NCBI RefSeq assembly: GCF_042752395.1
Contig: NZ_JBHYXZ010000022.1
Coordinates: forward strand, 1-64,000
DNA from: Actinosynnema sp042752395
GTDB taxonomy: Bacteria; Actinomycetota; Actinomycetes; Mycobacteriales; Pseudonocardiaceae
Length of the DNA stretch: 64,000 nt
Direction: 5' to 3'
Made by a program: the position numbers and the translations under genes. The notes under the pieces were generated by a model. It searched no databases. It saw only the letters and a program-made list of their open reading frames with translations, and was not told the DNA's origin. Below are positions 50,554-59,191 of this stretch, piece by piece (position 1 is the stretch's first letter; every line of letters starts with the position of its first letter).

Positions 50554-50988
50554 TTGTTCCGTGCACGGGGGCGGCGGCGCGTGCCGTCGAAAGACCTGCG
50601 GCAGGTGGTCGTCGACGGCTGATGGCGCGGTTCTTCTTCGTGGTGGGCACTGGAGATCACGCGCGAGCTGGTGGTGGGGGAGCCGCGGGACCGGTGGGTG
50701 GCGGCGCTGCCGGCGTTCGCCGCGCCGGGTGGCGTGGTGGTGTCCGCCGCGCTGTTCCTGGCCGTGGTCGGTGGCGGGTTGGAAGCGCGCGGGTGTGGCC
50801 GCCGTGCCGGGCATTGCGTCGCCGCTCGCACTGACCCGGCGCGACGACCCGATCTCGACCCCCGTGCGCGGCACGTCGAAGGACGGGAACGGTGGCGCGG
50901 AGTGATCACCCGACCGGCGGGGTACGCCTCGACCGCGGCAGTGCTGCCGGTCGTGCGCCCCGCCGGCCGACTGGTCCGCGGTGGGCCG
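50554..50988. other. Non-coding stretch, possible remnant
   Basis: No gene is supported. One frame around 50660-50790 reads EITRELVVGEPRDRWVAALP and a hydrophobic segment GGVVVSAALFLAVVGGGL, which may be a fragment of a lost membrane protein gene, but it has no start or end that make sense. Confidence 0.35.
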
Positions 50989-51579
50989 TCAGTCCGCCGT
51001 GCGCAGGGCGGCGAACGCCTGGTCGACCAGGGAACGCAGGTCGTCCGCGCCCTCGCCCTCGACCCAGGCGGTCAGTGCGGTGGTCAGCGCCGCGGTGGCC
51101 GCGGCGGCGATCACGCGCAGTCGCAGGTCGACCGGTCGGCGCTCGCGTTCGGCCAGGGCGGTGGCGAGCAGGTCGCCGGTGGCGGCGGTGTTGTGCCACT
51201 GCCGTGCCCGCAGGGCGGGCGTGGTGACGACGAGCCGGGTTCGGGCGTAGACGGCGTCGCGGTCGGTGGCGAGCACCGCGTCCAGACCGGTCAGCAGGGC
51301 GGCGCGCAGCGCTTCCAGCGGGTCCTCCCCGTCGGGGCGGGCGCGGACCAGGTCGGCGATGAGCGGGTCGTAGTCGTCGTCCTCGACCACGGCTTCCTTG
51401 GTGGGGAAGTGGCGGAAGAAGGTCATGTGCGACACGCCCGCTGCGGCGGCGATCTGCTCGACGGTCGTGGCGTCGTAGCCCTGGCCGAGGAACAGCTTCA
51501 ACGCGTGTTCCTGGATGGTGCGGCGGGTGTGCGCCTTGCGCTGCTCGCGCAGCCCGCCCCGTCCTGCCTGGTTCGTCAC
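50989..51579 (-). CDS. TetR-family regulator
   Basis: A 196-residue protein. The N-terminal TetR helix-turn-helix reads TRRTIQEHALKLFLGQGYDATTVEQIAAAAGVSHMTFFRHFPTKE in overlapping motifs; the remainder is the ligand-binding helical domain. GTG at 51579 overlaps the monooxygenase stop as GTGA, so regulator and enzyme are co-transcribed. The two dyads at 52981-53010 upstream of the monooxygenase are its probable operators, giving autoregulation. Confidence 0.9.
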   Translation of the reverse strand: MTNQAGRGGLREQRKAHTRRTIQEHALKLFLGQGYDATTVEQIAAAAGVSHMTFFRHFPTKEAVVEDDDYDPLIADLVRARPDGEDPLEALRAALLTGLDAVLATDRDAVYARTRLVVTTPALRARQWHNTAATGDLLATALAERERRPVDLRLRVIAAAATAALTTALTAWVEGEGADDLRSLVDQAFAALRTAD

Positions 51580-52970
51580 CGGTCCAGCATGACGGCCAGT
51601 GCCCGGCGCAGGACGTCCGGCTCCGGCTTGCCGCGCCAGGCCAGGTGGCCGTCGGGGCGCACCAGGAGCGCGTCGCCGTCGCGGTGGACGTGCCGGACAT
51701 CGCCGAGCACGTCGCGGGCGACCGCGGCGCAGCTCCCGCCGCGCGGTGCGGCGACGGTCCAGCCGAACCGGTCGGTGACCGCGAACTCGGGCACCCGGTC
51801 GCCGACCCTGGGTCGTCGCCCGAACCGCGAGCGGGCGTAGCTCGTCGTCAGTTGCGACGCGCGTTCCCAGATCCGCTTCTCCACCGGCGGCAGGCCCATC
51901 AGCGGGAACAGCACGCGGTCGCGCACCAGCCGCGCGAGCGGCGACTCGCCCAGCACGAGCCCGGTGAGGCCGCTGGTGGTGCCCAGCACCTCTTCGGCGA
52001 CGGGGCGGCGTTCAACCTGGTAGCCGTCGAGCAGCCGGTCGCCCGCGCGGCCCGAGGCCACGAGTGCCAGCCGCCACGCCAGGTTCTCGGCGTCGCTCAG
52101 ACCGGTATTCATGCCCTGTCCGCCGAACGGGCTGTGGATGTGCGCCGCGTCACCGGCCAGCAGCACCCGGCCGCGTCGGTAGGTCTCGGCGAGGCGGCGG
52201 TGGATGCGGAACACCGATGTCCACAGCCACACGTCGGCCGGCCGGACGCGCACGCCGGCGTGCCGGTGCGCGGCGCGCGTCAGGAAGTCCGGGATGCCCG
52301 GCACCTCGGTGCCCGGCGCGGGCGCCATGAACCGCCACACGCCGTCGGGCAGGGGGAACGCCGCGAAAACCTCCCCGCCGCGCACCCACACCCCGACCGA
52401 GTCGCGGGACAGCGGCAGTTCGGTCCGCACGTCGCCGAGCACGAAGCCCTCGACGAGCGGGACGCCGGGGAAGCCGATGCCGGAGGCCTTGCGCACCGCG
52501 CTGTGCGCGCCGTCGCAGCCGACCACCCAGTCGGCCGGCACCGGTCCGGCGGACGTGGACAGCGTCACCCCGTGTTCGCGCAGGTCCAGGCCGGTGACCG
52601 CGGTGGCCCACTCCACCCGGCCGCCCAGGGCGGCCAAGCGGGTGCGCAGCGCGGCTTCCACCTCGGCCTGCGACACCAGCAGGCCGGGACGTCGCACCAG
52701 CGCCGTGGGCCGCCCCACTCGCAGTTCACCCGAGCGGCGACCGTCGACGTGGACGGCCACCCGGCGGATGCCGATCGACCGCTCCGGCAGGTCGCCCAGC
52801 GCGCCGAGTCGTTCCAGCACCTCGCTGCCGCGTGGTTGCAGGCCCAGGGCGCGGGAGGTGGTCGCCGGCCCCGGCGCCGCGTCGACGACTCGCACCGCCA
52901 CGCCGCGCGCGCGCAATGCGCACGCCGTGGCCAGACCGGTGGGACCGGCACCCACTACCACTACGCTCAT
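51576..52970 (-). CDS. FAD-dependent aromatic monooxygenase (PHBH-like)
   Basis: A 464-residue flavoprotein. It has the Rossmann start VVVVGAGPTGLATACALRARG, the DG motif VVGCDGAHSAVRKASG (about 155-170) and the FAD-ribityl motif LLAGDAAHIHSPFGGQGMNTGL. The C-terminal thioredoxin-like domain (about 375-464) resembles polyketide and rifampicin-type hydroxylases. It likely hydroxylates an aromatic drug or metabolite using NAD(P)H. ATG at 52970 lies only about 10 nt from the operator region, so the leader is very short. TetR coupling suggests induction by its substrate. Confidence 0.9.
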   Translation of the reverse strand: MSVVVVGAGPTGLATACALRARGVAVRVVDAAPGPATTSRALGLQPRGSEVLERLGALGDLPERSIGIRRVAVHVDGRRSGELRVGRPTALVRRPGLLVSQAEVEAALRTRLAALGGRVEWATAVTGLDLREHGVTLSTSAGPVPADWVVGCDGAHSAVRKASGIGFPGVPLVEGFVLGDVRTELPLSRDSVGVWVRGGEVFAAFPLPDGVWRFMAPAPGTEVPGIPDFLTRAAHRHAGVRVRPADVWLWTSVFRIHRRLAETYRRGRVLLAGDAAHIHSPFGGQGMNTGLSDAENLAWRLALVASGRAGDRLLDGYQVERRPVAEEVLGTTSGLTGLVLGESPLARLVRDRVLFPLMGLPPVEKRIWERASQLTTSYARSRFGRRPRVGDRVPEFAVTDRFGWTVAAPRGGSCAAVARDVLGDVRHVHRDGDALLVRPDGHLAWRGKPEPDVLRRALAVMLDR

Positions 52971-52980
52971 GAGCCATAGT

Positions 52981-53010
52981 GTTAGTCACTAACAAAAGTT
53001 AGTCAATAAC
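52981..53010 (-). promoter_or_regulatory. Two tandem TetR-type operators
   Basis: GTTAGTCACTAAC (52981-52993, perfect GTTAGT-N-ACTAAC dyad) and GTTAGTCAATAAC (52998-53010, one mismatch), 17 bp apart start to start. This AT-rich island overlaps the nhaA stop codon (52999-53001) and lies directly before the monooxygenase ATG. Confidence 0.75.
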
Positions 53011-54486
53011 ATCTCGCTGGTGGACGTCCGGGATGCCGTCTTGGTCGGCGTCGCGGGTCTCCTCGTCGTGGATGCGGCGGTAGACGCGGTTGCGCGCACG
53101 CAGGATCACGGTGGCGACCAGCGCGGACAGCAGCGACCCGAGCAGGATGCCGATNNNNNNNNNNNNNNNNNNNNNNNNNNNNNNNNNNNNNNNNNNNNNN
53201 NNNNNNNNNNNNNNNNNNNNNNNNNNNNNNNNNNNNNNNNNNNNNNNNNNNNNCTCCTCGTCGTGGATGCGGCGGTAGACGCGGTTGCGCGCACGCAGGA
53301 TCACGGTGGCGACCAGCGCGGACAGCAGCGACCCGAGCAGGATGCCGATCTTGGCGTCGTCGTAGGGTCCGGTGCCCTCGCCGAAGGCCAGTTCGCCCAC
53401 CAGCAGCGACACGGTGAACCCGATGCCGCCCAGCACCGCCACGCCCACCACGTCCACCCAGGCCAGGTCGCCGTCCAGTTCGGCGCGGGTGAACCGGGAG
53501 ACCAGCCACGTGGCAGCCGTGATGCCGACCAGCTTGCCCAGCAGGAGACCGGCGACGATGCCGATGGTGACGGTGTCGGTGAGCGAGGAGGCCAGGCCGG
53601 AGAGCCCGCCGATCGACACCCCGGAGGCGAAGAACGCGAACACCGGCACCGCGACCCCGGTCGACAGGGGCCGCCAGCGGTGCTCGAAGTGCTCGGCCAG
53701 GCCCGGCCCCTCGCCGGGTGCGCGGCGGATGACCGGAACGGCGAAGCCCAGCAACACCCCGGCCACGGTCGCGTGCACCCCGGAGGCGTGCATGAACCCC
53801 CAGGTCAGCGCGGCCAGTGGCAGCAACAGCCACCACGAGCGGACCCGCCGCTGCACCAGCACGGTGAACAGGGCCAGCGGCACGGCCGTGAGCAGCAGCG
53901 GTGTCACCGCCAGGTCGTCGGTGTAGAAGACCGCGATGATCACGATCGCGATCAGGTCGTCCACCACGGCCAGGGTGAGCAGGAACGTCCGCAGCGCCGC
54001 CGGCAGGCACCGCCCGATCACCGCGAGCACCGCCAGGGCGAAGGCGATGTCGGTGGCGGTCGGGATCGCCCATCCCGACGCCGTGCCCGGGGTGCCCAGG
54101 TTGACCAGCACGTAGATCAGGGCGGGCACCGCCACCCCGCCGAACGCGGCGGCCACCGGCACCGCCGCCCGCCGCGGGTCGCGCAGGTCCCCGGCCACGA
54201 ACTCGCGCTTGAGCTCCAGGCCGGCGACAAAGAAGAAGATCGCCAGCAACCCGTCGGAGGCCCAGTGCCCGACGCTCAGGTCGAGGTGCAGGGAGGCGAC
54301 CCCGAACTCGAAGTCGCGCAGCGCCTCGTAGGTCGGCGCCCACGGCGAGTTCGCCCAGACCAGGCCCAGCAGCGCCGCCGCCAGCATGATCACCCCGCCG
54401 ACGGTTTCCAGTCGCAGGATGTCGGCGATCCGCTTGGCCTCGGGCCAGGAACCGCGGTTGAACAGAGTGGTGGCGCGGCGTTGCAC
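52999..54486 (-). CDS. nhaA: Na+/H+ antiporter NhaA (interrupted by an assembly gap)
   Basis: A multi-helix antiporter. It has ADILRLETVGGVIMLAAALLGLVWANSPW at the start in overlapping pieces, LAIFFFVAGLELKREF, the dual-Asp ion site TLAVVDDLIAIVIIA, and HATVAGVLLGFAVP. GTG at 54486 has CGGGAG 6 nt upstream. Near the C-terminus, 99 Ns (53155-53253) are flanked by identical 96-bp sequences. Removing one copy and the Ns gives a smooth protein of about 430 residues, so the gap is an assembly artefact. The repeated leader element (54518-54542) lies 31 nt before the start. Confidence 0.9.
   Translation of the reverse strand: MQRRATTLFNRGSWPEAKRIADILRLETVGGVIMLAAALLGLVWANSPWAPTYEALRDFEFGVASLHLDLSVGHWASDGLLAIFFFVAGLELKREFVAGDLRDPRRAAVPVAAAFGGVAVPALIYVLVNLGTPGTASGWAIPTATDIAFALAVLAVIGRCLPAALRTFLLTLAVVDDLIAIVIIAVFYTDDLAVTPLLLTAVPLALFTVLVQRRVRSWWLLLPLAALTWGFMHASGVHATVAGVLLGFAVPVIRRAPGEGPGLAEHFEHRWRPLSTGVAVPVFAFFASGVSIGGLSGLASSLTDTVTIGIVAGLLLGKLVGITAATWLVSRFTRAELDGDLAWVDVVGVAVLGGIGFTVSLLVGELAFGEGTGPYDDAKIGILLGSLLSALVATVILRARNRVYRRIHDEEXXXXXXXXXXXXXXXXXXXXXXXXXXXXXXXXXIGILLGSLLSALVATVILRARNRVYRRIHDEETRDADQDGIPDVHQRDVID
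53059..53349. repeat. Identical 96-bp flanks around a 99-N gap (assembly artefact)
   Basis: 53059-53154 and 53254-53349 are identical and both encode the same NhaA segment (IGILLGSLLSALVATVIL to RIHDEE). They are most simply the overlapping ends of two contigs joined by scaffolding instead of being merged. It is not a biological repeat. Confidence 0.85.
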
Positions 54487-54517
54487 GGGCGGCTCCCGAG
54501 GGTCGGTGGAACAACGT

Positions 54518-54542
54518 CGCCGACCAGGCTTCCCGGCACACC
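54518..54542 (-). promoter_or_regulatory. 25-bp leader element, copy 2 (before nhaA)
   Basis: Core GCCGGGAAGCCTGGTCGGC on the minus strand, 31 nt before the nhaA GTG. A hairpin (54544-54559, TGCCCGC/GCGGGCA) precedes it, and a closing helix GGTCGG/CCGACC (54565-54570 with 54501-54506) can enclose the whole unit. A TACGGT hexamer (54568-54573) may be the -10 box. The placement before nhaA recalls the nhaA-I (Li+-responsive) riboswitch class; that identity is unproven. Confidence 0.65.
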
Positions 54543-54736
54543 ATGCCCGCACGCGGGCAACACCCCGACCGTACCCGGAGGTGGGTGTCGGCGCGCGGAC
54601 CCGATGATCACATCGCCGTGAACAGCCGGTGCCCCCGCCCGGCGGATCTCGGAGGCGGGACGGGCGCGGTCGCCGTAACGCGGACGGTATCCGCACCGAT
54701 ACGGTGTGCGGCGCGGTCACCGGTCGGTGGCGGCGT

Positions 54737-54761
54737 GGTGTGCCGGGAAGTCTGGTCGGCG
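54737..54761 (+). promoter_or_regulatory. 25-bp leader element, copy 3
   Basis: Core GCCGGGAAGTCTGGTCGGC, 32 nt before the ATG at 54794. A TACGGT hexamer lies at 54700-54705, 31 nt upstream, giving a long form like copy 2. Confidence 0.65.
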
Positions 54762-54793
54762 ATCCAGAGCAACTCGTCCTTCCCGGAGTCGCC

Positions 54794-55027
54794 ATGAGAC
54801 GCTTGTCACCGCTCCACGTCGCCTTGTCCGTGAACGCCGCCTGCGCCGGGGCGAACCTGGTCCTGGCCGTCGTCTGGTCCAGCTGGGTGCTCGCGCTCGC
54901 CGGGGCGGGCTGGGCACTGGTGGCGGCCTGGTTGTTCGCGTTCCGCGAGGACGGCGACTCGGGACCGGACGCGGCCGAGGCGATGGAGGAGCGGCCTGAG
55001 GAGCCGCTTGTCCTGCCCCGCTCCTGA
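54794..55027 (+). CDS. Small two-helix membrane protein
   Basis: A 77-residue protein. Two hydrophobic helices lie at about 7-28 and 32-50 (ALSVNAACAGANLVLAVVW, WVLALAGAGWALVAAWLF), then an acidic tail (DGDSGPDAAEAMEERPEE). ATG at 54794 has GGAG 5 nt upstream. It is divergent from nhaA, and both carry the same leader element, so they may be co-controlled. No family recognised. Confidence 0.68.
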   Translation: MRRLSPLHVALSVNAACAGANLVLAVVWSSWVLALAGAGWALVAAWLFAFREDGDSGPDAAEAMEERPEEPLVLPRS

Positions 55028-55063
55028 TCCCCGGCGGCACCGCGCTCCGGGAATCGAGGAGCT

Positions 55064-55735
55064 TCAGGTGAGGTCGGCGAACGCCTCCACCTGCCGGGTG
55101 CGGCCGGCGACGATGAGGATGTCGCCGCGTTCGACGACCGTGTCGGCGGTGGCATAGGTGAAGTCCCGGCCGGGCCGCTTGATCGCCACCACGGTGACGC
55201 CGTGCCGGGTGCGCAGCCTGCTGTCGGCCAGGGGCACCCCGACGGCCTGCGCCGGGGCGGCGGTCTTGACCATGGCGTAGTCGTCGTCGAACTCGATGTA
55301 GTCCAGCATTCGGCCGGTCACCATGTGCGCGACGCGCTCGCCCATCTCGTGCTCGGGCAGCACGACGTGGTGGGCGCCCATGCGCTGCAGGATGTGGCCG
55401 TGGCGGCGACTGTTGGCCTTGGCCCAGATGTGGGGGACGTCGAAGTCGACCAGCAGGGCGGTGGTGAGGATGCTCGCCTCCAGGTCCGATCCGATCGCCA
55501 CGACCGCGCGCCGGTACTCGTGGACGCCCAGTTGCCGGAGGGCGGTCTCGTCGGTGGAGTCCGCGACCGCGGCGTGGGTGAGGTCGTCGGCGTAGCGCTG
55601 CACGAGCGCCGGGTCGGAATCGATGCCCAGGACCTGCGAGCCGTGCGCGGTCAACTCCCGGGCCAGGGAGGAGCCGAAGCGCCCCAGCCCGATGACGGCG
55701 ATGCGGTTGGGTCGGGCGGTGTCGTGGTCAGCCAA
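55064..55735 (-). CDS. TrkA/KtrA-type potassium channel regulatory subunit
   Basis: A 223-residue cytosolic protein. The RCK-N Rossmann domain (about 10-135) has IAVIGLGRFGSSLARELTAHG, the acidic ribose-binding ELTAHGSQVLGIDSD and AVVAIGSDLEASILT. The RCK-C domain (about 140-220) has PLADSRLRTRHGVTVVAIKRPG. It gates the membrane subunit in response to nucleotides. The start is TTG at 55735, overlapping the membrane-subunit stop by 8 nt. Confidence 0.9.
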   Translation of the reverse strand: MADHDTARPNRIAVIGLGRFGSSLARELTAHGSQVLGIDSDPALVQRYADDLTHAAVADSTDETALRQLGVHEYRRAVVAIGSDLEASILTTALLVDFDVPHIWAKANSRRHGHILQRMGAHHVVLPEHEMGERVAHMVTGRMLDYIEFDDDYAMVKTAAPAQAVGVPLADSRLRTRHGVTVVAIKRPGRDFTYATADTVVERGDILIVAGRTRQVEAFADLT

Positions 55736-57096
55736 CGATCGGTCGCTCCTCGGGTAGTTCGTAGCGGCGGGCGCGCTCGCGCAGGGCCAGCGCGGAGGCG
55801 AGGGTGATCGGGCCCAGGCGTCCGATGAACATCAGTGCCACGAGCACCAGTTGCCCCGCCGGGGGGATCGCGGCGGTGATGCCGGTGGACAGCCCGACGG
55901 TGCCGAACGCGGAGGTCGCCTCGAACAGCACCGCGTCCAGCGGCAGTCCGGTGATCAGCAGCAGGACGAGGGTCGCGGAGGCCACGAGGCCGACACCGAG
56001 CAGGGCCACGGTCAGCGCCTGGCGTTGCACCGGGGAGGACAGGCGACGGCCGAGCACGTGCACGTTGGGCTCGCCGCGGACCTCGGCGGCGATGACGAAC
56101 GCCAGCAGGGCGAACGTTGTCACCTTGATGCCACCCGCGGTGCCCGCGCTGCCGCCGCCGATGAACATCAGCACGTCGGTGACCAGCAGGGCGGCCGGGG
56201 TCATCTGCCCGACGTCGAGGGTGTTGAACCCGGCGGTGCGCGGGGTGACGCCGTGGAAAGCACCGAGCACCAGCTTGCCCCCCCAGCTCGTGCGGGCCGA
56301 GGGTGTCGGGATTGGACCACTCGATGGCGGTGACCGCCAGGACGCCCACCGCGGTCAGGGCGGCGTAGGTCAGCAGCGTGATCCGGGCGTGCAGCGACCA
56401 GCGGCGCAGCCGTCCCCGCAGCCGGCGACCGATCTCGAACAACACCGGGAAACCCAGGCCGCCGGTGATCAACGCCCCCATGACCGGGACGACGACCCAG
56501 GCATCCGTGGCGAACGGAGTCAGGCTGGTGGCGTAGAGGGCGAACCCGGCGTTGTTGAACGCCGAGATCGAGTGGAACACGCCCTCGTGGACAGCCCGGC
56601 CCCAGCCCATGCCGTAGCCCGTGGCGAACCGCGTGGTCAGCACCACGGCCGTGATCGCCTCGACAGCCAGGCTCACCGCCAGCACCCGCAGGACCACGCC
56701 CCTGACCTCGCCCAGCCCCAGGGCCTTGGTCTCCGCCTGGGCGGTCAACTGCATCCGCAGGCCCATGCGACGTGCCACCAGCAGCCCCAGCAGCGTGGCC
56801 AGCGTCATGACGCCCAGGCCACCGACCTGGATCAGGCCCAGCACGACCAGCTCGCCGAAGGTCGACCAGTGCGTCGCGGTGTCCACCACGACCAGACCGG
56901 TCACGCATACCGCCGAGGTCGCCGTGAACAGCGCGGTCACCAGGTCGGTGGGCTCCCCGGCCTCGCTCGCCGCGGGCAGTGCGAGCAGCAGTGCGCCCAC
57001 CAGCACGGCGGCCCCGAACCCGAGCACGATCAGCCGGGCAGGGTGGCCGACCCCGACGGGGCGGCCACGTCTCCGCCACCAACCGGTCCTGTTCAC
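55728..57096 (-). CDS. TrkH/KtrB-type potassium uptake membrane subunit, frameshifted in a G7 run
   Basis: A protein of about 455 residues if the frame is restored. Selectivity-loop signatures of the four pore repeats are present: TATSAVCVTGLVVVDT, SISAFNNAGFALY, GVTPRTAGFNTL and TSAFGTVGLSTG. The frame breaks at 56278-56284, where seven G (minus strand) replace six in CTGGGGGGCAAG; removing one G joins HELGG to KLVLGAFHGV. A homopolymer error is more likely than a true pseudogene because all motifs are intact. GTG at 57096 was chosen. It is coupled to the RCK subunit gene. Confidence 0.85.
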
Positions 57097-57269
57097 CCGA
57101 TCACCCGAACGACCACGTTCGACCCCGTCGCCACGCCCCCACACTCACACACCTCGCCGGCGGGCGGACACGCACCCTGGCGCGTTGACGCGCCATTAAC
57201 GCTGTCGTGGGACAACGCGTGGCGGCCGCAAAGACGACGTAAAGATCCCGACCGGCCCTGGCGACGGAC

Positions 57270-57283
57270 TGAACATCCGTTCA
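57270..57283 (+). promoter_or_regulatory. TetR-type operator before the regulator-glycosyltransferase pair
   Basis: TGAACATCCGTTCA: 5-bp arms TGAAC/GTTCA around ATCC, ending 11 nt before the TetR ATG, in an unusually AT-rich patch. Probable autoregulatory site. Confidence 0.6.
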
Positions 57284-57294
57284 ATGATCTGCAC

Positions 57295-57906
57295 ATGTGT
57301 TCAGCACAGGCGGATCTCACCGCGCGAGCCCGCATCCGCGACGCCGCGCTCGCGCGCTTCGGGGCCGACGGGGTGGCCGGCGCTTCCGTGCGGGCCATCG
57401 CCGCGGACGCCGGGGTGTCAGCGGCGCTGGTGGTGCACCACTTCGGGTCGAAGGAAGGCCTGCGGCAGGCGTGTGACGAGCACGTGCTGGCGGCCATGGA
57501 CGGCGGTGACGGGATGGAGGGGGAGGCGTTGGCGCGGGTGCTGGCGGCGGCAACCCCGGCGCGGCGCTACCTGGCCCGTTCCCTGGTGGACGGCTCCGGG
57601 GCCGCGACCGCCCTGTTCGACCGGATCGTGGAGCGCACCGAGCGGTGGCTGGCCGAGGGCGAGACCGACGGCCGGGTGCGCCCGACGGAGGACCCGCGGG
57701 CGCGGGCGGTGGTCTACGTGGCCTGGCAGCTCGCTCCGCTGCTGCTCGGTGAACAGGTCGGACGGCTGCTGGGCGGCGACCCGGCCGAGCCCGCCACCGC
57801 GACCCGCGGGGCGCGGGCCGGGCTGGAGATGCTCACCGGTGGGCTGTTCACCGACGACCACTGGCTGCGCGCCTTCACCGGGCTCGACGGGAGTGGGCGG
57901 CGGTGA
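57295..57906 (+). CDS. TetR-family regulator
   Basis: A 203-residue protein. The helix-turn-helix part is RIRDAALARFGADGVAGASVRAIAADAG followed by VSAALVVHHFGSKEGLRQACDEHV. The C-terminal domain (about 80-200) is typical of TetR_C. ATG at 57295 lies 11 nt behind a TGAAC/GTTCA dyad. Its stop overlaps the glycosyltransferase GTG as GTGA. Confidence 0.9.
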   Translation: MCSAQADLTARARIRDAALARFGADGVAGASVRAIAADAGVSAALVVHHFGSKEGLRQACDEHVLAAMDGGDGMEGEALARVLAAATPARRYLARSLVDGSGAATALFDRIVERTERWLAEGETDGRVRPTEDPRARAVVYVAWQLAPLLLGEQVGRLLGGDPAEPATATRGARAGLEMLTGGLFTDDHWLRAFTGLDGSGRR

Positions 57907-59165
57907 GGGCGCTGCTGGTCACCCACGGCACGCGCGGCGACGTGCAGCCGCTGCTCGCGCTGGCCGTGGCACTGCGCCACGCCGGCCACGAGGTCCTGCT
58001 GGCCGCGCCGCGGTCCACCGCCGCGGTGGCGGTCGAGCACGATGTCGAGTTCGCCGGGCTGGACGAAGGACCCAACCGGCTGCTGGACGACCCCGTGTTC
58101 CGGGAGGCCGTGGACGGCGGCTACCGAGGGCTGCGGGGCAAGGTCACCGCCGTGCGCACCGCGCGCCGCATCAAGCCGCTGATGGCCGACGTGCTGCGCG
58201 ATCTGGGCGACGTCGCACGCGGTTCGGCCGCCGACGTGGTCGTGCACACCCCGACCCTGCCCGCGCAACACGTCGCCGAGCTGCTGGGCGTCCCGTCCGT
58301 GGTCGCCGCCCTGCAACCGGGCTGGGTGCCCACCGCGGCGTTCCCGTGCCCGATGCTGCCGCTGCCCCGGCTTCCGAAAGCGCTCAACCGTGCCACCTAC
58401 CTGGCGGTGAGCGCGACGCTGCGCGCCTACGCCGGCATCACCGACCGGTGGCGGATCGACCATCTGCGCCTACCGCGCCGCCGCGGAGCGCACGACCTGC
58501 TGCACGATGCGCACGGCCACGACCGGCTGGTGCTCCAGGCGTTCAGCCCGCTGGTCACGCCCGTCGCCCCGGACTGGCCGACCTCCGTGCGCACCACGGG
58601 CTTCTGGTACCTGCCCGACGCCCCGTGGACGCCCCCGCGGGACCTGGACGAGTTCCTAGCCGCCGGACCGGCGCCGGTGCACCTGGGCTTCGGCAGCATG
58701 GCGGGCCGCGACACGGCGCGCACCGGCCGGATCGTCACCGAGGCGGTGCGCGCGGCCGGCGTCCGCGCCGTGCTGGCCACCGGCCGGGGCGTGACCACAC
58801 CGTCCACACCGGACGTCCACGTCATCGACCAGGCTCCACACCAGTGGCTGTTCCCGCGCATGAGCGCGGTGGTGCACCACGGGGGAGCGGGCACCACCGC
58901 GGCCGCGCTGGCCGCGGGCGTGCCGCAGGTGGTGTGCCCGTTCGTCGCCGACCAGCCCCACTGGGCGCACCGCGCCCACGCCGCCGGCGTCGCTCCACCG
59001 CCGGTCCGCCAACAACGCCTCACCGCGACCGCGCTGGCCGAAGCCGTCGCCACCGCCGTGCACGACACGGCGATGCGCCGTCGTGCACGGGACCTCGGCG
59101 CCGACATCCGCGCCGAGGACGGCGTCGCCCGGGCGGTCGCCGCGCTGGAGGACGTCACCCGTTGA
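57903..59165 (+). CDS. GT1-family (macrolide/natural-product type) glycosyltransferase
   Basis: A 420-residue GT-B enzyme. The N-terminal acceptor domain starts RALLVTHGTRGDVQPLLALA. The C-terminal donor domain has VHLGFGSMAGRD and the nucleotide-sugar motif VHHGGAGTTAAALAAGVPQVVCPF, followed by DQPHWAHR. It resembles enzymes that glycosylate polyketides, sterols or drugs. GTGA coupling to a TetR regulator suggests an inducible modification system. Confidence 0.92.
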   Translation: MRALLVTHGTRGDVQPLLALAVALRHAGHEVLLAAPRSTAAVAVEHDVEFAGLDEGPNRLLDDPVFREAVDGGYRGLRGKVTAVRTARRIKPLMADVLRDLGDVARGSAADVVVHTPTLPAQHVAELLGVPSVVAALQPGWVPTAAFPCPMLPLPRLPKALNRATYLAVSATLRAYAGITDRWRIDHLRLPRRRGAHDLLHDAHGHDRLVLQAFSPLVTPVAPDWPTSVRTTGFWYLPDAPWTPPRDLDEFLAAGPAPVHLGFGSMAGRDTARTGRIVTEAVRAAGVRAVLATGRGVTTPSTPDVHVIDQAPHQWLFPRMSAVVHHGGAGTTAAALAAGVPQVVCPFVADQPHWAHRAHAAGVAPPPVRQQRLTATALAEAVATAVHDTAMRRRARDLGADIRAEDGVARAVAALEDVTR

Positions 59166-59191
59166 GGAACCGATCACAGGAGGAAGCACCC

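Noticed and set aside
53059..53349. Direct repeat of 96 bp as a biological duplication
   Set aside because: The copies are identical and abut a run of Ns inside one gene; overlapping contig ends explain it.
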